From Candidatus Pelagibacter giovannonii (lineage in GTDB: Bacteria > Pseudomonadota > Alphaproteobacteria > Pelagibacterales > Pelagibacteraceae), in the NCBI RefSeq assembly GCF_012276695.1, contig NZ_CP038852.1, forward strand, positions 434,001 to 498,000: a DNA stretch of 64,000 nucleotides, in the 5' to 3' direction. A model generated the notes under the pieces. The model was not told the origin of the DNA, did no database searches, and saw only the letters and a list, made by a program, of their open reading frames with translations. The translations under genes were made by a program, and so were the position numbers. Position 1 is the first letter of the stretch, and every line of letters begins with the position of its first letter. Positions 29,199 through 35,216 of the stretch are shown here, piece after piece.

Positions 29199-29338
29199 TT
29201 GGATAAAGAAAACGCAAGTAAACTGTGGAAAATGATACAGGAAGCTGGCGATTATTTACGGAGTTAGCAGGACAACCTAACCCACACTATCCTACATTAA
29301 ACTACAGTGCTTATGCGGATATTAAAAAGTTAGTTTGA
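29199..29338 (+). pseudogene. Frameshifted copy of the ORF6C-like gene
   Basis: From a TTG at 29199 the reading frame gives LDKENASKLWKMIQEAGDYL, almost the same as the start of the intact gene at 30907, then stops at 29265-29267. A second frame continues GQPNPHYPTLNYSAYADIKKLV to a TGA at 29336, resembling the middle of the intact protein (GQLPSHPNHPKGRNPYAHV). The two frames differ, so one frameshift plus loss of the C-terminal half explains it. 43 bases (29203-29245) are identical to 30912-30954, pointing to a recent duplication or gene conversion. Confidence 0.7.
29203..29245 (+). repeat. 43-bp direct repeat, copy 1 (ORF6C 5' end)
   Basis: Identical over 43 bases to 30912-30954. It codes for the segment KENASKLWKMIQEA in both copies. 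Past this point the copies fall to weak similarity, so conservation is concentrated at the 5' end of the gene. Confidence 0.9.
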
Positions 29339-29373
29339 AATAAATCGCTTAAAGACTCATCGATTTAAGCAAC

Positions 29374-29405
29374 AAACTAGAGCATAGACTAGAACATTTA
29401 GAGAT
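29374..29405 (+). repeat. 32-bp repeat encoding KLEHRLEHLE, copy 1
   Basis: Matches 30855-30886 with one mismatch in 32. Internally it is a near-tandem of ACTAGAACAT. In one frame it reads KLEHRLEHLE within a short open stretch RLIDLSNKLEHRLEHLEINQ that has no obvious start codon. A helical peptide remnant is possible. Here it lies just upstream of the MKKLLGI start at 29449; in the second copy it lies just downstream of such a start. Confidence 0.8.
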
Positions 29406-29448
29406 AAATCAAATAGTCAATTCTAGAGGTTTTTGATAACATTTTATT

Positions 29449-30681
29449 ATGAAAAAACTTTTAGGGATCTTGATTCTCGGTTTTCTGTTGAGTGGGAATG
29501 CTAATGCAGGTGTTAATGAACCTGGAGTAACGTCTATAGCAGGGTGTGATAGTGGTCTTAAATCGGTAAATAAAAAATTTATAAAAAAACATTTAAAAAA
29601 ATTATCAAAAAAAAATGAAACTAGTGTTCTCTATGCCAGTTGCGATTATGATAATTATTCTTGGGCAGTTAATAAAGGCAAGGACTTAGAAAAACTTCAT
29701 AAGAAAACATATAAACAATGTACGAAATATGCCAAGAAACATACGGGTAAAGAATGTTATTTGTATGCTGTTAATGATGAAATTGTTTGGAAATACGACA
29801 AGGCTAAAGCATTAATCTTAGCAAAAACTGAAACAGCAGAAGCAAGTGTATTAATAGAAAGAAAAAAAAAATTAAATAAGAAACCAGGAAGATTTTTTGA
29901 AGATCAACCTGATGTAAGTGATGATTTTCAATTCCATTTAATTTATTTTTTAGACAATAAAACTAAAGATAAGGAAAGAGATATATCTGGATATATTGAG
30001 AAAGAAATGAAAAAAGCTGATGATGCTTTTTTTAAAATGACTAAAAACAAACAAAGATTTAAGTTTGATTATAGAGAAGATGGAAAACTAGATGTGACTT
30101 TCGTTAGAATGGATAGAAAAGCAAGAAGTGGTGGATGGAATGTAAATTATCCAGATTATTATCTAACAAAAAATGGTTTTAATAACCCTAAAAAAATGTA
30201 TTTATCTTTTACCGACTCTGCTAGCGGAGATGGGGGACAAATGGGCCCACATCATGGGTATATTTTTATAGGTAAAGCAGGCTCTCAGTATCCTCAAATT
30301 ATAATTCATGAAATGCTGCACGGTTTAGGTTTTGCTATGCCTTGCACAAAAGGAGTACGAGATGGAGCCCACATGGGTTCTGGAATTTTAGCACGGGGTG
30401 GAGGATTAAAACTTCCAAAAGCACTTTATGGTCATGATGATTTAACATGTCCAGATTTAAAGGACTCTGTTTATTTAACCCCAACATCAGACAACCCTTT
30501 TGACCCTCTGCCTATTGCATGTGCTTTAGGACAAATGAAAAGAGGTAGTCCACCAGGTAATTTTGAAATTCCTCCTAGATACACTCATAAAAAATTACTC
30601 AAAGGTAGAAAGAATGAGTGGTGTACATATAATCTCCATACTTATGCTGAAGATGATTGGTTTAAAAAGTGGAAAAAATAA
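29449..30681 (+). CDS. Secreted metallopeptidase-like protein with HExxHxxGF motif
   Basis: A 410-residue protein with a signal peptide (MKKLLGILILGFLLSGNANA, cleavage after residue 20). Residues about 30-115 form a Cys-containing domain (ASCDYDNYSWAVNKG, QCTKYAKKHTGKECYLYAV) that resembles the small periplasmic C-x-LYAV-x-VW type seen in other secreted proteins. A basic linker follows, then a domain with H287-E-M-L-H291-G-L-G-F, the zinc-binding pattern of zincin peptidases. The residue where metzincins place the third His is Met; H308 (GAHMG) is a candidate ligand. Several C-terminal Cys suggest disulfides. Substrate and activity are unknown; no named family assigned. Confidence 0.65.
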   Translation: MKKLLGILILGFLLSGNANAGVNEPGVTSIAGCDSGLKSVNKKFIKKHLKKLSKKNETSVLYASCDYDNYSWAVNKGKDLEKLHKKTYKQCTKYAKKHTGKECYLYAVNDEIVWKYDKAKALILAKTETAEASVLIERKKKLNKKPGRFFEDQPDVSDDFQFHLIYFLDNKTKDKERDISGYIEKEMKKADDAFFKMTKNKQRFKFDYREDGKLDVTFVRMDRKARSGGWNVNYPDYYLTKNGFNNPKKMYLSFTDSASGDGGQMGPHHGYIFIGKAGSQYPQIIIHEMLHGLGFAMPCTKGVRDGAHMGSGILARGGGLKLPKALYGHDDLTCPDLKDSVYLTPTSDNPFDPLPIACALGQMKRGSPPGNFEIPPRYTHKKLLKGRKNEWCTYNLHTYAEDDWFKKWKK

Positions 30682-30803
30682 AAGAAAACCTATGTTTGCT
30701 TGGTTATTAAAAAAGACTTGGCGTTAATACAAACCAATTTTAACGATGAAACTGACAAGAAACTGAGTGGAATAACCACCAACAAATGTGATAGCCTTTA
30801 ATC

Positions 30804-30845
30804 ATGAAAAAACTTTTAGGGATCATCGTTCTGGGTTATAGGATT
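30804..30845 (+). repeat. 42-bp inverted repeat, left arm
   Basis: Pairs with 31197-31238 on the opposite strand, 41 of 42 bases identical. It begins ATGAAAAAACTTTTAGGGAT, the same first bases as the metallopeptidase gene at 29449, and reads MKKLLGIIVLGYRIL before a TAG. It therefore looks like a signal-peptide start cut off from a body. Similarity between the arms continues weakly for about 40 bp further inward. Confidence 0.9.
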
Positions 30846-30854
30846 TTATAGGAT

Positions 30855-30886
30855 AAACTAGAACATAGACTAGAACATTTAGAGAT
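30855..30886 (+). repeat. 32-bp repeat encoding KLEHRLEHLE, copy 2
   Basis: One mismatch to 29374-29405. Here the frame reads DKLEHRLEHLEMFQGLVGYE and its stop overlaps the ATG of the ORF6C-like gene, so a short upstream coding sequence could be translationally coupled to it, although a TAG at 30849-30851 separates it from the MKKLLGI start. A ragged, weaker copy occurs in inverted orientation near 31155-31190. Confidence 0.8.
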
Positions 30887-30906
30887 GTTTCAAGGTTTAG
30901 TGGGTT

Positions 30907-31134
30907 ATGAATAAAGAAAACGCAAGTAAACTGTGGAAAATGATACAGGAAGCCGGCCTTTATTTACTAGGTCAGTTACCAAGCCATCCAAATCATCCAA
31001 AAGGTAGAAACCCCTATGCTCATGTTGCTTTATGTGTCAAAGAGAAGTTTGGCAACTCATATAAAGATATTCCTGATGAAAAGTTTCAAGAAGTTGTTGA
31101 TTACATTAACTTTTTGAAAGAGAACCCAAGTTAA
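30907..31134 (+). CDS. Small ORF6C-like domain protein
   Basis: This 75-residue protein resembles the ORF6C domain found at the C-terminus of some phage antirepressors: the segment HVALCVKEKFGNSYKDIPDE followed by KFQEVVDYINFLKE matches the family pattern of a helix, 'FG..SYKDIP' and a final helix. Here the domain is nearly alone, preceded by KENASKLWKMIQEAGLYL. It may bind DNA or a protein partner, but that is inference. A decayed copy lies at 29199, and the gene is bracketed by a 42-bp inverted repeat, so it may travel as a small cassette. Similarity was judged by eye. Confidence 0.6.
   Translation: MNKENASKLWKMIQEAGLYLLGQLPSHPNHPKGRNPYAHVALCVKEKFGNSYKDIPDEKFQEVVDYINFLKENPS
30912..30954 (+). 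repeat. 43-bp direct repeat, copy 2 (ORF6C 5' end)
   Basis: Identical to 29203-29245. It lies at codons 2-16 of the intact ORF6C-like gene. Confidence 0.9.
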
Positions 31135-31138
31135 ACAA

Positions 31139-31155
31139 GAGAACATTTTGTTCTC
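31139..31155. other. Hairpin after the ORF6C-like gene
   Basis: GAGAACA (31139-31145) pairs with TGTTCTC (31149-31155) across a 3-nt loop, starting 5 bp past the stop codon. There is no following T-run on either strand, so it is a weak terminator candidate at best. It may be part of the inner edge of the right repeat arm. Confidence 0.45.
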
Positions 31156-31196
31156 ACTCGGATAAGTGCCTGGTTTGTGCCTAGTCTGTCCCAGAT

Positions 31197-31238
31197 AATC
31201 CTATAACCCAGAACCATGATCCCTAAAAGTTTTTTCAT
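31197..31238 (-). repeat. 42-bp inverted repeat, right arm
   Basis: Minus-strand copy of 30804-30845 with one mismatch. On the minus strand it starts an open frame of 35 codons (31238 to 31131), MKKLLGIMVLGYRIIWDRLG and onward, which ends overlapping the stop of the ORF6C-like gene. The frame is more likely a by-product of the repeat than a working gene. No clear target duplication flanks the pair; only TAAT is shared. Confidence 0.88.
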
Positions 31239-31247
31239 TAATTAAAT

Positions 31248-31415
31248 TTATCCATAATTGATTAATAAAATTATTATAGCGATAGTTATTAATACAGCAC
31301 TCACAATAATATAATTCAGCCTAATATTAAATTTTTTGAATACTATTTCAGTAATTTTTTCCCAGAATACTACAATGAAGAGGACAATTATAGCTGGCAG
31401 AATAAATTTTATCAT
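31248..31415 (-). CDS. Small two-helix membrane protein
   Basis: A 55-residue protein that is too short for most gene finders. It has two hydrophobic helices (about residues 3-18 and 34-52) separated by WEKITEIVFKKFNIRLNY, a charged loop with an amphipathic look. I do not recognise a family. It follows the next small membrane protein with 2 bp between them on the same strand, which supports both as real. Function unknown. Confidence 0.55.
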   Translation of the reverse strand: MIKFILPAIIVLFIVVFWEKITEIVFKKFNIRLNYIIVSAVLITIAIIILLINYG

Positions 31416-31417
31416 TT

Positions 31418-31594
31418 CTAATTTTTTAAAATTATAGCAATGTAACTAAATAAGAAAAAAATTGACAAACCTGCGAGATATTTTGTTTCCCTGGTTTTCC
31501 CAAATTTTTTATATTGGATTATACTTAATAATATAAATGTTATTGAAGTAATCAAAAAATATATTGGTTCAATAATTCCACCTAATTTAATCAT
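31418..31594 (-). CDS. Small membrane protein, possibly 5'-truncated by a frameshift
   Basis: From the ATG at 31594 this gives 58 residues with two hydrophobic helices (about residues 5-24 and 41-57) and a KKFGKTRETK loop. Upstream the same frame stays open for 20 more codons and reads like protein (LTSDYSTPRYPIYDLVEFI) but lacks a start codon, while an ATG at 31658 in another frame gives MNSN and then a stop. A one-base frameshift near 31645 may have split a gene of about 80 residues. Family and function unknown. Confidence 0.5.
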   Translation of the reverse strand: MIKLGGIIEPIYFLITSITFILLSIIQYKKFGKTRETKYLAGLSIFFLFSYIAIILKN

Positions 31595-31679
31595 TATAAA
31601 CTCTACTAAATCATAAATTGGGTATCTAGGTGTGGAATAGTCGCTAGTTAGAATTCATTGATTCTAGGTCCTTTTTTCT

Positions 31680-31832
31680 TTAGTCTATAATTCCTGCTAA
31701 ATTTTTAGCAGCCTTTTTTTTGGATCCTGCAGTTAATCCTTTGACATAGGCTGTTGCTATTCTTTCTGGATTTTTAATATTTCTTTTTTTGAATTTTTTT
31801 AATAAATCTTTGTAGTTAGGTTTTCTAGGCAT
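31680..31832 (-). CDS. Small basic protein coupled to the aldolase gene
   Basis: A 50-residue, lysine-rich protein (MPRKPNYKDLLKKFKKRNIK at the start, ending AAKNLAGIID). Its ATG shares a base with the stop of the threonine aldolase-like gene (TAATG), strong evidence that it is translated as the last gene of that operon. No hydrophobic segment and no recognised domain. It may be an RNA- or protein-binding accessory; nothing more can be said from sequence. Confidence 0.55.
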   Translation of the reverse strand: MPRKPNYKDLLKKFKKRNIKNPERIATAYVKGLTAGSKKKAAKNLAGIID

Positions 31833-32875
31833 TACTTAATAAAATTTAAAAAAGTCTCAATATCAGATAGATTAGTATTCCATGCAGTAACTAATCTAAC
31901 CGCCTTACCATCCCATTCATCATCATTAATTGTATATCCTTCTGAATTTAATTGATCAATTATATCTTTTGGTATCTTTACAAATATTTCATTCGCATCA
32001 GTAGGATAAGCCAGCTCAATATTTTTGTGTTGGTTTAAACCTTGACTTAATTTTTTACCCATAGCGTTTGCATGTTTTGCATTTCTTAGCCAAACTTCAT
32101 TTGTGATATAGGCATCTAATTGTGCTGATACAAAACTCATTTTTGAGAGTAAATGCCCTGCTCTTTTCATTAAAAAAGGTAAGTTACCAACTAACTCTGG
32201 TTTGAAAAAAATAATAGCTTCTGCTGCTAAACATCCATTTTTAGTTGCTCCAAAAGAAAGTACGTCAATACCAGATTTCCAAGTCATTTCTGCAGGGCTA
32301 CAATCTAGTGAAACTAAAGCATTAGCAAACCTAGCTCCATCCATATGCATATTAAGTTTATGATTATGAGCAATTTCTGATATTTTTTTTATTTCATCTA
32401 ATTCATAAGCTTCACCTGTTTCGCAAAGTTGTGTAATACTTACTGATGAAGGTTGAGTGTGATGAACAACACCCTTCCCACTAATTGATTTATTGAGCTC
32501 CTCAGCAGTAATTTTTCCATTAACTCCGTTAAGATTTACTAATTTTGCTCCCCCAGTATAAAATTCAGGTGCTCCACATTCATCTACATTAATATGAGAA
32601 AGTTTATGACAATAGATATTTCCAAAAGATGGTGTCATCGTAGATAAAGCTAGTGCATTAGCTGCAGTTCCAGAAGATGTTGGAAAAATAATTACCTTTT
32701 TTTCAAATATTTCTGAAAATTTATCTTGTAAATTTTTTGAAATTTCGTCATCACCATAGGGAGCTCTATCTCCATCATTAGCTTTTAAAATTGCATCCAA
32801 TACTTCAGGACAAGCACCTGCAACATTATCTGAGGCAAATTTTACTCGCTCTCTTTTTGTTTTAATTTTTTCCAT
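31832..32875 (-). CDS. ltaE: Low-specificity L-threonine aldolase / beta-eliminating lyase family
   Basis: A PLP enzyme of fold type I, 347 residues. Members cleave L-threonine or allo-threonine to glycine and acetaldehyde. Visible are FPTSSGTAANALALS (phosphate-binding loop), HMDGARFANAL with the PLP-contacting Asp, and SFGATKNG with K212 as the likely Schiff-base lysine. Family members also include other beta-lyases, so the exact substrate is not proven. It is 2 bp downstream of the amidinotransferase, in an operon whose other enzymes also handle glycine-derived compounds. Confidence 0.82.
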   Translation of the reverse strand: MEKIKTKRERVKFASDNVAGACPEVLDAILKANDGDRAPYGDDEISKNLQDKFSEIFEKKVIIFPTSSGTAANALALSTMTPSFGNIYCHKLSHINVDECGAPEFYTGGAKLVNLNGVNGKITAEELNKSISGKGVVHHTQPSSVSITQLCETGEAYELDEIKKISEIAHNHKLNMHMDGARFANALVSLDCSPAEMTWKSGIDVLSFGATKNGCLAAEAIIFFKPELVGNLPFLMKRAGHLLSKMSFVSAQLDAYITNEVWLRNAKHANAMGKKLSQGLNQHKNIELAYPTDANEIFVKIPKDIIDQLNSEGYTINDDEWDGKAVRLVTAWNTNLSDIETFLNFIK

Positions 32876-32877
32876 AT

Positions 32878-33990
32878 TTATTGTTTTGGAAAATAATCTT
32901 TCAATTCACCTTCTCTATAAACATCTGCAGTACAACAATGAAGTCCACCTCCAAATGCATAGGCGTCTCTCATGTCTACTGGTATTACTTCCATACCTAA
33001 TTTATCTAATTGTTCTGCTTGATATACTTCACTTTTTTCAACACAAACAGTTTTTGGATCTAATACTAGAACATTCATTGATAGCCATGTTGACGAATAA
33101 CAAAGTGCAGGTGGTTCATTATGAGCTGGTTGTGCACTATCAATAATTTCCCAGCCGTTATCTTCAAATAATTTTCTTTGTTCTTTTGGTAGTCTTCTTT
33201 GTGGATTATTAATAATTAAACCCTCTTTAATTGGGGTAAAAGTTGCATCTATATGAATTGGATATGGGTCACCTGGAAAATTAACTGCATGAACTCTATG
33301 GTCTTTATAATGTCTTTTTAACCAATCAATTCCTTTTAGATTGGTTGTAAAACCATGCTGAACAACAAGATCTTTACCAAACCTTAAAACATCTGCAGCA
33401 TCAAATAAAGGTTCCTCTTCAGTTGTTACAAAAAATTTATCTTCAGTCCATTCTAATCTTTTTTGAATTCCAATTTTATCTGATAAATAATCCTTTCTAT
33501 AATCCGCGTCAGTTAATCTTGGTTTAGGAGCGGCTTCATGTCTCATATTAGGATCATCATCATAATATTTTTTTAACAAAGGTCTGTAACAAAGATATTC
33601 GAACCATCTACATCTATAACTCATCGTTGCTTCTAAAATTTCACTTCCAACAGTTAATAAAACATCTCTTGGTGGCATACAGCCAAACATTGTATCTGCC
33701 TCCCAATCTGGAGTTGATGTTTTTTTATTAAAATCTATTGGATCTGGTCTATCTACTTTAATGCCTCTTTTAATAAGCATATTTGAAAAATCATCTAACA
33801 ACTGATTTGCCTTATCAACTGTATCTTTTGTTCTTGGTCCAAACTGACCACGCATGTCAGAATCTTCTGGAACCTTAGCGTCCAAAGCTGGTTCTGGTGC
33901 TGGAATACAAGTACCGTCAGCCTTACCAACAATTACATGCTTTAAAGGATCCCATTCATTCCAGCTATTAACTACAGTTTTTTTACTCAT
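32878..33990 (-). CDS. Glycine amidinotransferase (AGAT) homologue
   Basis: A 370-residue guanidino-modifying enzyme closely resembling L-arginine:glycine amidinotransferase, which moves the amidino group of arginine to glycine to give guanidinoacetate and ornithine. The catalytic set is present: acidic residues in LFDAADVLRFG (about D197/D200), H246 in PIHIDATF, and the nucleophile C352 in GGGLHCCTADV, with STWLSMNVLVLD also matching AGAT. Substrate choice (glycine or another amine) is not visible. It is three bases from the creatinase-like gene, and gene pairing argues for a guanidino-compound pathway. Confidence 0.85.
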   Translation of the reverse strand: MSKKTVVNSWNEWDPLKHVIVGKADGTCIPAPEPALDAKVPEDSDMRGQFGPRTKDTVDKANQLLDDFSNMLIKRGIKVDRPDPIDFNKKTSTPDWEADTMFGCMPPRDVLLTVGSEILEATMSYRCRWFEYLCYRPLLKKYYDDDPNMRHEAAPKPRLTDADYRKDYLSDKIGIQKRLEWTEDKFFVTTEEEPLFDAADVLRFGKDLVVQHGFTTNLKGIDWLKRHYKDHRVHAVNFPGDPYPIHIDATFTPIKEGLIINNPQRRLPKEQRKLFEDNGWEIIDSAQPAHNEPPALCYSSTWLSMNVLVLDPKTVCVEKSEVYQAEQLDKLGMEVIPVDMRDAYAFGGGLHCCTADVYREGELKDYFPKQ

Positions 33991-33993
33991 AAT

Positions 33994-35211
33994 TTATGAT
34001 TTAATAATATTATGTTCTGGTCCAAAAGGAAACTTAGTAATGTTTTCAGCATTATCTTTTCCTATAACTAGGATATCATGTTCTCTGTATCCACCAGCTC
34101 CTGGTTTTCCATCAGGTATCATGATCATAGGCTCCATAGAAACGACCATATTTTCTTCTAATACAGTGTCTATGTCCTCTCGTAATTCTAGTCCAGCTTC
34201 TCTACCATAGAAATGAGATAGGACACCAAATGAATGACCATAACCAAATGTTCGGTAATGAAGATAACCAAGTTCAGCAAATAGCTCATTCAGCTCATGA
34301 CAGATGGCAGAACATTTCACACCTGGTTTAATTAACTCTAGTCCTCTTTTATGAACTTTAACATTTGCTTCCCAAGCTTTTAAAGAGGCATCATCTATTT
34401 TATCTAAAAAAAGAGTTCTCTCTAAAGCTGTGTAGTACCCTGAGATCATAGGAAAGGTATTTAAAGAAAGAATATCTCCTGCTTCTAATTTTCTATTAGT
34501 TTTTGGGTTATGCGCTCCATCTGTATTTAATCCTGACTGAAACCAAACCCAGGTATCCATATATTCAGCATCAGGGTAGGTTTTTGCAATTTCACGCTCC
34601 ATTTTATCTCTACCTGCTATTGCAATTTCAAGCTCACTTTCTCCAACTTTAATATTCTTTACAATCTCTTCACCCCCAAGATCAGCAATTCTTGCACCAT
34701 TTTTAATAATTTCTATTTCTTCACTAGACTTTTTCATCCTTAGTTGCATCAAATCCTTAGAAACATCACTAAAAACTGAAAAAGTAAAAATAGACGTAAG
34801 CTTTTCTTTCACATCTAAAGTTACATGATCGTTTTCAATGCCAATATTTTTTGGTGGTTCATCTCTTCCTATAATTGAAACTATAGCTTTTAAAAAATTA
34901 TCTCTTTTCCAGTCAGTATAAATTACGTTATCACCATGAGATCTCCGCCAAGGTTGGCTTGCATCTATGTTTGCAGAAATTGTTGAAATTTTATTGGCTG
35001 TTACAATACATCCATAAGGTCTACCAAAAGAACAATAGATGAATCCTGTATAGTAGGCAATATTGTGCATCGAAGTTAAAATAATCATATCAAGATTATT
35101 TTTACTCATTATGGTTCTTAAATTAGTTAATCGTCTTTGATATTCTTGATCTGTGAAAGGTAATTTTGCCTTATCTCCATTTTTTAAAGTAAAAAAATCA
35201 GGTCTTTCCAT
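33994..35211 (-). CDS. Creatinase-family amidinohydrolase (M24 fold)
   Basis: The 405-residue protein resembles Pseudomonas creatinase along its whole length. Creatinase hydrolyses creatine to sarcosine and urea. Shared segments include FIYCSFGRPYGCIVTANK, QPWRRSHGDNVIYTDW, FQSGLNTDGAHNPKTNRK with the catalytic His (H234 here), YTALERTLFLD (E264) and VVSMEPMIMIPDGKPGAGG (E361). Retention of these rather than aminopeptidase metal ligands argues against an Xaa-Pro peptidase. A related substrate such as guanidinoacetate is possible. It lies between a DMT permease (5 bp) and the AGAT homologue (3 bp). Confidence 0.85.
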   Translation of the reverse strand: MERPDFFTLKNGDKAKLPFTDQEYQRRLTNLRTIMSKNNLDMIILTSMHNIAYYTGFIYCSFGRPYGCIVTANKISTISANIDASQPWRRSHGDNVIYTDWKRDNFLKAIVSIIGRDEPPKNIGIENDHVTLDVKEKLTSIFTFSVFSDVSKDLMQLRMKKSSEEIEIIKNGARIADLGGEEIVKNIKVGESELEIAIAGRDKMEREIAKTYPDAEYMDTWVWFQSGLNTDGAHNPKTNRKLEAGDILSLNTFPMISGYYTALERTLFLDKIDDASLKAWEANVKVHKRGLELIKPGVKCSAICHELNELFAELGYLHYRTFGYGHSFGVLSHFYGREAGLELREDIDTVLEENMVVSMEPMIMIPDGKPGAGGYREHDILVIGKDNAENITKFPFGPEHNIIKS

Positions 35212-35216
35212 TATAA

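Noticed and set aside
30793-31246. Target-site duplication around the inverted-repeat cassette
   Set aside because: Only TAAT is shared at the two outer edges and not at equal distance, too short to claim in AT-rich DNA.
33854-34210. 118-codon plus-strand frame across the AGAT/creatinase junction
   Set aside because: It spans the junction of two well-supported operon genes on the other strand and has no recognisable content.
33994-35211. Annotation as Xaa-Pro aminopeptidase
   Set aside because: The fold is shared, but whole-length resemblance and the active-site residues follow creatinase, and the operon partner is an amidinotransferase.
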